From CAYRFF01 sp964436125 (GTDB lineage Bacteria; Bacteroidota; Bacteroidia; Chitinophagales; Saprospiraceae), in the NCBI GenBank assembly GCA_964436125.1, contig CAYTBT010000010.1:35044-99043 (forward strand): a stretch of DNA of 64,000 nucleotides, written 5' to 3'. The position numbers and the translations under genes are program-made. The notes under the pieces are model-generated. The model was not told the DNA's origin. It made no database searches and saw nothing but the letters and a program-made list of their open reading frames with translations. How positions within the stretch are numbered: position 1 is the first letter of the stretch; every line of letters begins with the position of its first letter. Positions 46,593 to 54,920 of this stretch are shown piece by piece.

Positions 46593-48386
46593 TTAGTTAT
46601 TTTCATTGGTCTCCTTCAGCTTTTGGCGCTGAAAGCTCTCGTAATACAGGCCTTTCTCCGCGATTAAGTCTTCATGTGTTCCCAGCTCGACAATCTCCCC
46701 TCTTTCCAGCACGAGGATACGATCAAAGTCTGCTAGAATATTTAACCTATGCGTCACCATAAGTACTGTTTTATCGGCTAGTGCCGTACGCAGATAGTTA
46801 ATAATTTTCTGTTCTGTCTCGGTATCAACTGCGCTCAGGCTATCATCCATTATCACAAGCTTGGGCTCCTTCATTAATGCCCTCGCTATGGAAACTCGTT
46901 GTTTCTGTCCGCCACTCAAGGTTACGCCACGTTCTCCGACCAGTTCCTCATACTGGTCATTAAGCTCCATAATATCCTTATCTACAGAGGCATAATGTGC
47001 ATATTTTCTTATTTCGTCTAGTTGTGCTTCCGGATGTGTAAAAGCGATATTCTGCCTTACGGAATCTGAAAAGAGAAAAACATCCTGTGGGACGTATCCG
47101 ATCTGTTCACGTAGGCTTTTTAAATCCCAATCCCTGAGATCGACTCCATCGAGAAGAATCCTTCCTTCCTGTGGATCGTACATCCGCAACATAAGGTCGG
47201 CAATGGTCGTTTTTCCACTCGCAGTACGCCCTACAATACCGACTCTTTCTCCGGGTCTTACTTTAAAGTTTATTCCCTTTAAAGCTTCAATACCGGTATC
47301 GGGATAAGTAAAACTTACATTGTCAAAAATTATTTCCCCTCGTATCTCTCCGGAATAGCCATTTTCAGGATTCAATATCTCTACCGGAGCTTGCTTAAAT
47401 TCATTTAGTCGCTTCATAGATGCCTCTGCTTGTTGAACTATAGATGCAATCCAACCTATCGACGTTACCGACCATGTCAACATATTCACATAAATCACAA
47501 ATTCTGCAATGTTTCCCGGGGTAACCGTGCCTTTAATCACTTGTAATCCTCCCACATAAACAGTAATAATCGTACTCGCACCGATCAAGAGCATCATCAG
47601 CGGTGTAAAAAAGGCATTTGTCTTAGCCAGATCGAGATTCTTCTGCATATAATCATCGCATTCCTCCAGATAGTATTTTCCCATCGCTTTTTCCTGGACG
47701 TAGGATTTTACAATGCGTATTCCCGAGTAAACTTCTTGAGCAAGTGAATTGAGGAGTGCTAGTTGCCGCTGAATAAGTTCACTCTTCCGAGATATTATAC
47801 TACTGACAAAATATATGGATATTGACAATAATGGCAATGGAGCTAGTGTATAAATAGCTAGCTTGGCATTGACGCTGAACATGGTGTAAATCGTCATTGA
47901 GAAAAGAAAAATCAGGTTTAAACCATATAAAATCGCAGGTCCCAGATAAGAACGTACCTTGGATACATCTTCTGTAATCCGCGCCATAAGGTCTCCCGTA
48001 TTATTCTTCCTATAAAAGCCAAGGTGAAGCTCATTATACTTGACAAATAGTTCTTTCCGCAAGTCGTATTCAATGAGTCGCGACACAACGATGATCGTCT
48101 GCCGAGTGAAATACATAAATATTCCCATTATGATGGCAAGACTTATGACAATAACACCGAATAATAAGAGAATCTTCGTCGTGCCGGCGATAAAGCTCGT
48201 TTGCAAGTCAGATCCATCCATAAGATTGGCTGTATAGATATTTTCATAGACTAGATCGAGTGCCTCGCGCACCATCTGTGGTTGAAGGATCTTAAAATAA
48301 TTGGACAATGCGACAAATACTACCCCGAGCAGCAAGCGCCACTTGTATTTTACAAAGAAATGATTCAGGGTGAGTAAATGCTTCAC
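46593..48386 (-). CDS. ABC exporter, fused permease and ATPase
   Basis: A 597-residue half-transporter. Six helices occupy residues 15-320 and the nucleotide-binding domain residues 350-590. Walker A is GRTASGKTT (386-394), the signature is LSGGQKQ (490-496), Walker B ends in MDD (513-515), and the H-loop His lies in MVTHRLN. The residue after the Walker B Asp is Asp515 instead of the usual catalytic Glu, as in the degenerate subunit of heterodimeric exporters such as BmrC. A partner half-transporter is not encoded next to it. The substrate may be a lipid or drug and cannot be inferred. Confidence 0.93.
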   Translation of the reverse strand: MKHLLTLNHFFVKYKWRLLLGVVFVALSNYFKILQPQMVREALDLVYENIYTANLMDGSDLQTSFIAGTTKILLLFGVIVISLAIIMGIFMYFTRQTIIVVSRLIEYDLRKELFVKYNELHLGFYRKNNTGDLMARITEDVSKVRSYLGPAILYGLNLIFLFSMTIYTMFSVNAKLAIYTLAPLPLLSISIYFVSSIISRKSELIQRQLALLNSLAQEVYSGIRIVKSYVQEKAMGKYYLEECDDYMQKNLDLAKTNAFFTPLMMLLIGASTIITVYVGGLQVIKGTVTPGNIAEFVIYVNMLTWSVTSIGWIASIVQQAEASMKRLNEFKQAPVEILNPENGYSGEIRGEIIFDNVSFTYPDTGIEALKGINFKVRPGERVGIVGRTASGKTTIADLMLRMYDPQEGRILLDGVDLRDWDLKSLREQIGYVPQDVFLFSDSVRQNIAFTHPEAQLDEIRKYAHYASVDKDIMELNDQYEELVGERGVTLSGGQKQRVSIARALMKEPKLVIMDDSLSAVDTETEQKIINYLRTALADKTVLMVTHRLNILADFDRILVLERGEIVELGTHEDLIAEKGLYYESFQRQKLKETNENN

Positions 48387-48486
48387 AGGCCTTTATAAAT
48401 GCTTTATGATTTCACTATGTTGTAAGTCATGTAGGGGAAAATAGTTCATCTGATGCTTCCATTGAAAATATGTAATCTTTATAGTA

Positions 48487-48513
48487 TTGCTTCCATTGAA
48501 TATCGTACCTTTG
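48487..48513 (+). promoter_or_regulatory. Candidate promoter for fbp
   Basis: TACCTTTG (48506-48513) matches TAnnTTTG, and a TTG lies at 48487-48489, 16 bases before it, close to the Bacteroidota -33/-7 spacing. Transcription would start near 48520, 25 bases before the ATG. Confidence 0.45.
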
Positions 48514-48544
48514 CCCTACAGTTTTTCAGTCTAAATTTTCCCAG

Positions 48545-49528
48545 ATGACAATACTTGATGAGTTTATTCACGAGAAACAAAAAGATTTTCCTTACGCAAC
48601 CGGTGAACTCAGCGGCTTGCTCAGAGATATCGGAGTTGCTGCCAAGATCGTAAACCGCGAGGTAAATAAAGCAGGGCTCGTAAACATCCTGGGCAAGTCG
48701 GATGACCATAGAGAAAATGCATCCGGCGATGAAGTACAGAAGCTCGACCTCTATGCCAATCAAAAGCTCATCGAGGCTCTCGCAGCCAGCGGTGAATGTG
48801 CCGGCATTGCATCGGAGGAAAATGAGTCCTTCATCGCATTGCCTACCAAGGAATCTAAAGCAGCCCATTACGTTGTCGTATTTGACCCACTTGATGGCAG
48901 TTCCAATATCGATGTAAATGTTACCGTGGGTACGATATTTGGTATTTATCGACGTAAAAGTTCTGTCGGCTCTTGTGTGCTTGAAGATTTTCTTCAGCCG
49001 GGAGAAAATCTTGTCGCCAGTGGTTATGTCATCTTCGGGACATCCACTATCCTCGTTTTTTCTACCGGTAATGGAGTAAACGGCTTTACTCTCGATCCCA
49101 GTATCGGTGAATTCTGCCTGTCTCATCCGGATATGAAAATTCCTGATACGAGCAGATTTTACTCGATTAATCAAGGATATTATAAACGATTTGATTCACA
49201 GATGCAATCATTTATCAATTATTGCACATCGCAGAAAATGCGACTTAGATATATCGGCTCGATGGTTGCAGATGTCCATCGCACCCTGTTATACGGTGGC
49301 TTATTCTTATACCCAACCATGGATACTGAGCCTTACGGCAAATTGCGCTTGCTCTATGAGTGCAATCCCCTTTCCTTTATCATAGAACAAGCCGGCGGAA
49401 AGGCAATTTCTTCCTCAGATTTCAGCCCTATCTTATCGCTTCCGGTAAACGATTTACATCAAAGGGCAGGCATTATCATGGGCTCCGGACCTATGGTGGA
49501 TAAAGCTGTTGAAGTCTTGAATAAATAA
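48545..49528 (+). CDS. fbp: Fructose-1,6-bisphosphatase, class I
   Basis: Hydrolyses fructose-1,6-bisphosphate to fructose-6-phosphate in gluconeogenesis, in the cytosol. The 327-residue length is standard. The metal site is seen as SGDEVQKLD and the conserved FDPLDGSSNIDVNVTVGTIFGIYR motif. The C-terminal substrate site includes RYIGSMVADVHRTLLYGGLFLYP. The start at 48545 gives the usual hydrophilic N-terminus. It is divergent from the ABC exporter and convergent with the comEA-like gene only 12 bases away. Confidence 0.97.
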   Translation: MTILDEFIHEKQKDFPYATGELSGLLRDIGVAAKIVNREVNKAGLVNILGKSDDHRENASGDEVQKLDLYANQKLIEALAASGECAGIASEENESFIALPTKESKAAHYVVVFDPLDGSSNIDVNVTVGTIFGIYRRKSSVGSCVLEDFLQPGENLVASGYVIFGTSTILVFSTGNGVNGFTLDPSIGEFCLSHPDMKIPDTSRFYSINQGYYKRFDSQMQSFINYCTSQKMRLRYIGSMVADVHRTLLYGGLFLYPTMDTEPYGKLRLLYECNPLSFIIEQAGGKAISSSDFSPILSLPVNDLHQRAGIIMGSGPMVDKAVEVLNK

Positions 49529-49540
49529 ACGAGCTATTGC

Positions 49541-50770
49541 CTATTCAGTTGCTGCCATTACCGTTTTGCCTACTATCTTGCTCTGTGCTGCAATTTTTTC
49601 AATCCAGGATGCAGACAATGGACGGATACGCCTTAATCCCTGAATTGATGAAAAATTGCCGTGTTGTTCCCTGTATTGGACAATTAATCGCGCTTGTTGC
49701 CGCGACACCATTGAGTGCGCCGCTAGTTCTTCCTCGCTAGCAGTATTTAAAAACCCGATTGTAATCGATATGTATCCCTTCTTTCTCTCTTTAGAGCCTT
49801 TTACCGCAATAGAAAGTCTGTCACTATACTGCTCTATAAATCCGTCATCCAATCCATAAACTGCCTTCAGATCTTCTACACTTTTAAAGCCTCCGATGGA
49901 ATGACGATATTTCACTATCCGTTCTGCTACCTCAGCATCAATTTCCGGAAAGGAATCCCAGGTGATCGCTGATGCTTCATTTATATCTACTAGACGTGGA
50001 ATGCTTGTGTTGTTATTCTGCGATCCATTGTTAGTATTCAACTGTTCTCCGCGAGGCTGAGACCTTATTCCCTCAGGTAGCTGTATATATGATTTAGCTT
50101 CCGCAAACCAGCCACCGGACAGACCATAAACATCGGCTATCTGTTCCAAAGTCTGAAATCCGCCGATCGCCTCACGATAATTAATCCATATTGAAGCTGT
50201 CTTTCCATCCAGTCCGAGCGCAACAAGACCTTCCCACCGGATAGAATTGGGGTCAAAGGGATGCCATTGTATCGTCTGTGTTTTATCATCAAGATTGGCA
50301 AGTGATTTTCTCTGTATCCGAGTACTATTATCGCCCGGTTTATGGCTTTCAGCCATCGACGATTCTTGGAAGCTCAGATATGGTCTTAACTCCTCAAATA
50401 GCTCATCTGATAAGCCATAAACCCGACCGACGGCTGCTATCGACTCAAATCCATTGATTGCTTTCCTATAATTTACCCAGTGTTCTGCCACAGCAGAGTC
50501 CAGTCCCATTGCAATCAGACTTTCCTTTGTCACTTCATTTATCGATATACATTGTGGTGGCGTCAATTGATTCCGTTTTTTTGCCTGTTTCTGATCTTGA
50601 TGCTGCTCTTTCTTTACGGTTTCAAGCAGGACAGTAATTTTGTTGCCGGGAAAGATCCAGGCAGACATTTGCGGAAGCATAATTAAAAATAGAGCTATCA
50701 GTACATAGAGAAATATCATACCTCTCCCGGTTTTCTTCCGCACATTGAACTGTTCTTTCCATTGGGGCAT
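49541..50770 (-). CDS. ComEA-like protein with four helix-hairpin-helix repeats
   Basis: A 409-residue protein with one N-terminal membrane helix (about 18-38), so it is anchored in the inner membrane with the rest in the periplasm. It has four helix-hairpin-helix units, roughly at residues 74-135, 174-232, 263-320 and 337-396. Three of them share a conserved tail such as GGFKSVEDLKAVYGL, while the last is more divergent. ComEA proteins bind incoming DNA during natural transformation. A fourfold HhH array is longer than the usual ComEA. It lies two bases after comEC on the same strand, supporting a DNA-uptake role. Confidence 0.88.
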   Translation of the reverse strand: MPQWKEQFNVRKKTGRGMIFLYVLIALFLIMLPQMSAWIFPGNKITVLLETVKKEQHQDQKQAKKRNQLTPPQCISINEVTKESLIAMGLDSAVAEHWVNYRKAINGFESIAAVGRVYGLSDELFEELRPYLSFQESSMAESHKPGDNSTRIQRKSLANLDDKTQTIQWHPFDPNSIRWEGLVALGLDGKTASIWINYREAIGGFQTLEQIADVYGLSGGWFAEAKSYIQLPEGIRSQPRGEQLNTNNGSQNNNTSIPRLVDINEASAITWDSFPEIDAEVAERIVKYRHSIGGFKSVEDLKAVYGLDDGFIEQYSDRLSIAVKGSKERKKGYISITIGFLNTASEEELAAHSMVSRQQARLIVQYREQHGNFSSIQGLRRIRPLSASWIEKIAAQSKIVGKTVMAATE

Positions 50771-50772
50771 AA

Positions 50773-52671
50773 TTATTGATTTAAGTAGGTAAAATAATGT
50801 CTGGAGATATTAATAGCATAATCTTCTTTTCGCATAGGATCCCATGGAGCAGCACGATAGAGAATAGGCAGCTCATCCTCCTGTTCTACAGCAGCAGATC
50901 CGGTAGTTAAATTTGCAATAGGATAAACACCTTCCTCCGATTTGATGGAAATCAATTGATGGTTATGAAATAAATCAGCAGCATAGAATCTCCAATTCTT
51001 TACACCGAGATATGCTTGTAAATTTATCTTAGTAGTATAAGACAGGGAGTCACCGATGAGCACAGCAGAATCCCCATTCTTCACGAGGATATGGTTGTTT
51101 TCATAGGCAGAAAACACGTAAACCCCATCTTGTAGCTTTATATATGTCCGGTAAATTGAAAAGCAAAGTAGCCATATAAAGCTCCCTACAAGTACTATTT
51201 TTCCTGTTTTTATGCTGAAATATTCTCTTCCGATATAGATGAGCAATAACAAGAGCAATCCTAGCATGAAAAACCATGGAATATGGACAATCAAGCCTTT
51301 TACCGGCAATAAACTCTGCAGATAAGCCACTATTTCCAGGCCTTCGCTTCCGAGGAAAGGAATATAGGCAACAAGAGCGCTTATCGTACTTAAGGTAAGC
51401 AGGTCCAATCCTATTACGACTAATGCCCCTACCATAATCGCGATAGTCAGCGGCACTGCCACTAAGCTCCACAACCAGAACCAATACGAGACAAATCCAA
51501 AATAATATAGACACAAGGGGATAAGGATGGCTTGCGCTGCAAAGGACAAACTCAAGGAGGAACTTATTGTCTTGGGCATTGCAACAAGCCCCAGGATAAA
51601 TGCCTCAATCTTGTCAAAGAAAAAAAATATTCCCGCAATTGCTAAGAAGGAAAATTGAAATCCTATCTGAAAAATCTGAAATGGATCAAAAAGCAAGATA
51701 AGAAAAGCAGAAATCGCAAGTACATTAAATTTATGTGGTTTAACAGCAAGAAGTTTACCTATTTCATACACGCTTAACATAATCCCTGCGCGTACTGCCG
51801 AAGCCGGAGACCCACATATAAAAATAAAGAGCCATACCCCGATGAGGATAATTAAATTCTTCAACTTCTTATACTTTTTCAACGGATAGGTGAGAAAGCC
51901 CAGGAACATGTAAATTACGACGATATGGAATCCTGATACGGCCATAATATGCAATAAACCCGCCGACTTCATCCGATTCATAAGTGTCCGATCCAGACTT
52001 GCTTTATCACCAAATGTCACCGAAATTATCAATGGAATATTTGTTCCTTCCGGCATCAGTCTATCCAATATTCCAACTGCTTTCTTCTCCCAGTCAGAAG
52101 CGATACGAGCCACCGAAAATCCCTGAAAATTCCGATGTTCTCGTATCTGCTCTCGCATGATATAGGTAGTGAAATATACATTTTGTCTTTCTAGATAATT
52201 TCGATAATCAAATCCCCACGGGGTCGATGCCTCCGATGGATAACTTAAACTCGATGTAAATATCAAGGTATCTCCTATGCGATATTCATGAACGTACTTG
52301 TTTATATCTGTAAATGCCTTAAGTTTCACACCTCCGGGAAGCATTACCAGATCAAATTGTAAACCTCGATCACTTTTCTTAATTTTATCTTTAATAACTG
52401 CAATGCGCATGGTCTCAGACATGATAGTCGGCTGAATAGATGACGCATCATCTGCTTTACCCATTATGGCCATTCCCAGCAGGATAAAAGCAAGCCATAA
52501 AATCGATTGAAAATAAGTATTCAAAATATAGGAAAGAAGAAGAATGCCCACCCCTAACATAGCAAAGAGAATATACCTCGTAGATAAGGCAGGAAAATAG
52601 CCTACTATAATTATTCCTACCATAAATGGCAAAAGTATACGTAATATGGGAACTTGTTCAGTAGTCCACAT
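50773..52671 (-). CDS. comEC: ComEC/Rec2-type DNA-uptake channel without metallo-beta-lactamase domain
   Basis: A 632-residue polytopic inner-membrane protein. It has a short DUF4131-like N-terminal domain, then the Competence domain (around residues 210-480) with the MAVSGFHIVVIYMFLGFL and CGSPASAVRAGIMLS segments. ComEC forms the channel that brings single-stranded DNA into the cytoplasm. The C-terminal 120 residues form a small beta-rich domain, not the metallo-beta-lactamase domain of the Bacillus protein, and no HxHxDH motif is seen. This is common in Bacteroidota. It is followed two bases later by the ComEA-like gene. Confidence 0.92.
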   Translation of the reverse strand: MWTTEQVPILRILLPFMVGIIIVGYFPALSTRYILFAMLGVGILLLSYILNTYFQSILWLAFILLGMAIMGKADDASSIQPTIMSETMRIAVIKDKIKKSDRGLQFDLVMLPGGVKLKAFTDINKYVHEYRIGDTLIFTSSLSYPSEASTPWGFDYRNYLERQNVYFTTYIMREQIREHRNFQGFSVARIASDWEKKAVGILDRLMPEGTNIPLIISVTFGDKASLDRTLMNRMKSAGLLHIMAVSGFHIVVIYMFLGFLTYPLKKYKKLKNLIILIGVWLFIFICGSPASAVRAGIMLSVYEIGKLLAVKPHKFNVLAISAFLILLFDPFQIFQIGFQFSFLAIAGIFFFFDKIEAFILGLVAMPKTISSSLSLSFAAQAILIPLCLYYFGFVSYWFWLWSLVAVPLTIAIMVGALVVIGLDLLTLSTISALVAYIPFLGSEGLEIVAYLQSLLPVKGLIVHIPWFFMLGLLLLLLIYIGREYFSIKTGKIVLVGSFIWLLCFSIYRTYIKLQDGVYVFSAYENNHILVKNGDSAVLIGDSLSYTTKINLQAYLGVKNWRFYAADLFHNHQLISIKSEEGVYPIANLTTGSAAVEQEDELPILYRAAPWDPMRKEDYAINISRHYFTYLNQ

Positions 52672-52784
52672 GCTTTCTGTTCTCAGTGTTCTTGTTTCTG
52701 TTCACTTATAAGTGTAAGGTGGAGTCACTTATGTTCCGTTGAATTGCATTTTTCTTTACTTCTGCACTGATTTATTATTTTGTA

Positions 52785-52935
52785 AACAATGAATGAACAA
52801 TGAACAATGAACAATGGACAATGGACAATGGACAATGAGTGATGAATTATGAATTATGGATTATGGATTATGGATTATGAATTGCTTCAACTTTTCAACC
52901 CTTCAACTTTCAACTTCACGACTTCACGACTTCAC
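52785..52935. repeat. Heptameric tandem repeat array, block 1
   Basis: Twelve consecutive 7-base units at 52796-52879, all ending in ATG and mostly fitting RAYWATG: AACAATG, then GACAATG, AGTGATG, AATTATG and GATTATG. An extra AACAATG precedes at 52785. A stretch of TTCAAC variants and an ACTTCACG octamer repeat follow to the gap at 52936. Confidence 0.9.
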
Positions 52936-53035
52936 NNNNNNNNNNNNNNNNNNNNNNNNNNNNNNNNNNNNNNNNNNNNNNNNNNNNNNNNNNNNNNNNN
53001 NNNNNNNNNNNNNNNNNNNNNNNNNNNNNNNNNNN
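52936..53035. other. Assembly gap of 100 N
   Basis: Exactly 100 N inside the repeat array. Flanking copies show that the hidden sequence should include the end of the TTCACGAC array and the start of the GCAATAAAAGCACATATC segment seen in the next copy. Real length is unknown. Confidence 0.98.
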
Positions 53036-53074
53036 AAAAGCACATATCAAAATCAATTAAGGTCCTCAGCTAAT

Positions 53075-53193
53075 GGCAATGAACAATGAACAATGAACAA
53101 TGAACAATGAACAATGAACAATGAACAATGAACAATGGACAATGGACAATGGACAATGGGTGATGAATTATGGATGATGGATGATGAATTATG
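53075..53193. repeat. Heptameric tandem repeat array, block 2
   Basis: Seventeen 7-base units: GGCAATG, eight AACAATG, three GACAATG, GGTGATG, AATTATG, two GATGATG, AATTATG. It is preceded by a spacer containing AATCAATTAAGGTCCTCAGC that recurs before block 3, so the blocks are copies of a longer unit of 227 bases. Confidence 0.9.
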
Positions 53194-53301
53194 GATTGCT
53201 TCAACTTTTCAACCCTTCAACTTTCAACTTCACGACTTCACGACTTCACGACTTCACGCAATAAAAGCACATATCAAAATCAATTAAGGTCCTCAGCTAA
53301 T

Positions 53302-53399
53302 GGCAATGAACAATGAAAAATGAACAATGAACAATGAACAATGGACAATGGACAATGGGTGATGAATTATGGATGATGGATGATGGATGATGAGTTATG
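53302..53399. repeat. Heptameric tandem repeat array, block 3
   Basis: Fourteen 7-base units, including GGCAATG, AACAATG (one with the change AAAAATG), GACAATG, GGTGATG, AATTATG and three GATGATG. Copy numbers of each unit type differ from block 2, as expected for slippage or unequal exchange. Confidence 0.9.
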
Positions 53400-53426
53400 G
53401 ATTCAAATTCAACCCTTCCACTCTTC

Positions 53427-53921
53427 AACTCAATAGCATATAACGTAATCAGCCAATGACTAATAGCTAATGGCTAACAGCTCCGACGTAGCCGGTAATG
53501 AATTATGACTCAAGGCGAGACTACGAGCTCAGCTCGCTGAGTGAGATAGCGAGACCTAGTCCGCCGAGGCGGGATGATGAGTTATGGATTCAAATTCAAC
53601 CTTTCAACTTTCAACTCTTTAACTAAAAAGCAAGTAACAAAATTATTTACCGCAGTCAGCCAATGGCTAATAGCTAATGGCTAATTGCTCCGGCGTAGCC
53701 GGTGATGGATTATGACTCAAGGCGAGACTACGAGCTCAGCTCGCTGAGTGAGATAGCGAGACCTAGTCCGCCGAGGCGGGATGATGAGTTATGGATTCAA
53801 ATTCAACCCTTCAACTCTTCAGCTCAATAGCATATAACGTAATCAGCCAATGGCTAATAGCTAATGGCTAACAGCTCCGGCGTAGCCGGTAATAAATTAT
53901 GACTCAAGGCGAGACTACGAG
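53427..53921. repeat. Long direct repeats with internal hairpins
   Basis: A unit of about 120 bases starting GCTCCGRCGTAGCCGGT occurs at 53480 and 53687 (207 bases apart) and, cut short, at 53874 (187 bases apart). Each full copy holds small inverted repeats: CCGGC-GTA-GCCGG (in copies 2 and 3), CTCGCT...AGCGAG and CCGCC-GA-GGCGG. Each copy is preceded by a segment with AATGGCTAATAGCTAATGG-like sequence. No open frame is shared by the copies. Confidence 0.85.
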
Positions 53922-53981
53922 CTCAGCCTTAACCTCAGCCTCAGCCTCAACCTCAGCCTTAACCTCAGCCTCAGCCTTAAC
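53922..53981. repeat. Hexanucleotide tandem repeat next to a T9SS gene stop
   Basis: Ten consecutive 6-base units of the form CTCAGC or CTTAAC, with one CTCAAC. They end six bases before the stop codon of the next minus-strand gene (53988-53990), so the array lies directly in its 3' untranslated region. Confidence 0.85.
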
Positions 53982-53987
53982 CCAGCC

Positions 53988-54854
53988 TCACTCCTTCACA
54001 AACTTCACCGTCTGGCTCTTCTTACCGATGCTCAACTTCAAGAAATACACGGCTTGTGGTAAAGTTTTCACGGAAATTCTCCTATCGGTGAGTCTTCCCG
54101 ATTGCATTTTTACTCCTTGAATAGAGTAGATTGCATAGTTCATCGGTCTTTCATAACCTGAAATAATGATTTTATCATTTACCGGATTGGGGTATATGCT
54201 GAGTCCGAGATTATGGGGATCAGATGTGCTCGTTTTAACCCAACATTCCTCAAAACGCTCGTTATTAAAAACTAATTCTCCCTCTACATAAAAACACATC
54301 AAGCCACTATATAAATCTAATATACAGTTTAATTCATCACCTATGATTCCCGAGGTTGAACCTATGCCTTCTATCCAATAGTTATAGAAATTGCCCATCG
54401 TTTCACAGGTCAGTTTTATCCGTTTTCGCACTCTATTATCCAATAATATAACTGAATCAATACCAGTTACAATAAGCTTTTTTTCAGGAAAACGTGAGGA
54501 TTGCACTGTCGTAAAAGTATCACCTACTTCCAGCGAAAAATCGTAAAGTACATATTCTACACTATCGATGATTTGATATACCTTACGTCCTTCTTCTCTG
54601 AGATACCTGTGAGTATTACCCCATGTATTCCCTGTACTATCTCCGGACCGCAATAGTTCCCTATACCATTTTCCGTTTATGAGAACACTATCTTCTGCAA
54701 TAGAAAATCTTATGCCATAATCACCATGTTTCGTCACATTCCATTGATTATCCGGGTCCAGCATGCTACCGGTGAAGTCCACTGTGTCTCGGGCTGATTG
54801 GGCATAACTCACCGAAGACATAAGTATAAATAAGAACAAGAATAAATTTTTCAT
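53988..54854 (-). CDS. T9SS-secreted protein, single-module paralogue of the next gene
   Basis: A 288-residue secreted protein. It has a signal peptide (about 1-18, ending SYAQ), a beta-rich module of about 190 residues (21-205), and a T9SS type A sorting domain (about 215-288, from LSIYPNPVNDKIIISG to FVKE). The module matches the C-terminal half of the gene at 54921: both contain AEDSV, GRKVYQ/GRKIYQ, YDFSLE, IDSV/IDSI and WIEGIG/WVEGIG in the same order. Function is unknown. Confidence 0.85.
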   Translation of the reverse strand: MKNLFLFLFILMSSVSYAQSARDTVDFTGSMLDPDNQWNVTKHGDYGIRFSIAEDSVLINGKWYRELLRSGDSTGNTWGNTHRYLREEGRKVYQIIDSVEYVLYDFSLEVGDTFTTVQSSRFPEKKLIVTGIDSVILLDNRVRKRIKLTCETMGNFYNYWIEGIGSTSGIIGDELNCILDLYSGLMCFYVEGELVFNNERFEECWVKTSTSDPHNLGLSIYPNPVNDKIIISGYERPMNYAIYSIQGVKMQSGRLTDRRISVKTLPQAVYFLKLSIGKKSQTVKFVKE

Positions 54855-54920
54855 CTTTTATTAATTTTAATTACTCAAAGAGCTACACAGCTCAAAACGT
54901 CATTTTTTAATCATTACACT

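Noticed and set aside
48479..49174. Open frame of 231 codons on the minus strand opposite fbp
   Set aside because: It lies wholly antisense to a clear FBPase, has no recognisable motif and reflects codon bias of the plus-strand gene.
52849..53089. Frames across the second N gap
   Set aside because: They translate heptamer repeats and undetermined bases only.
52785..53399. CRISPR array
   Set aside because: Units are seven bases without spacers, blocks have no 23-50 base direct repeats with unique spacers, and no cas gene is nearby.
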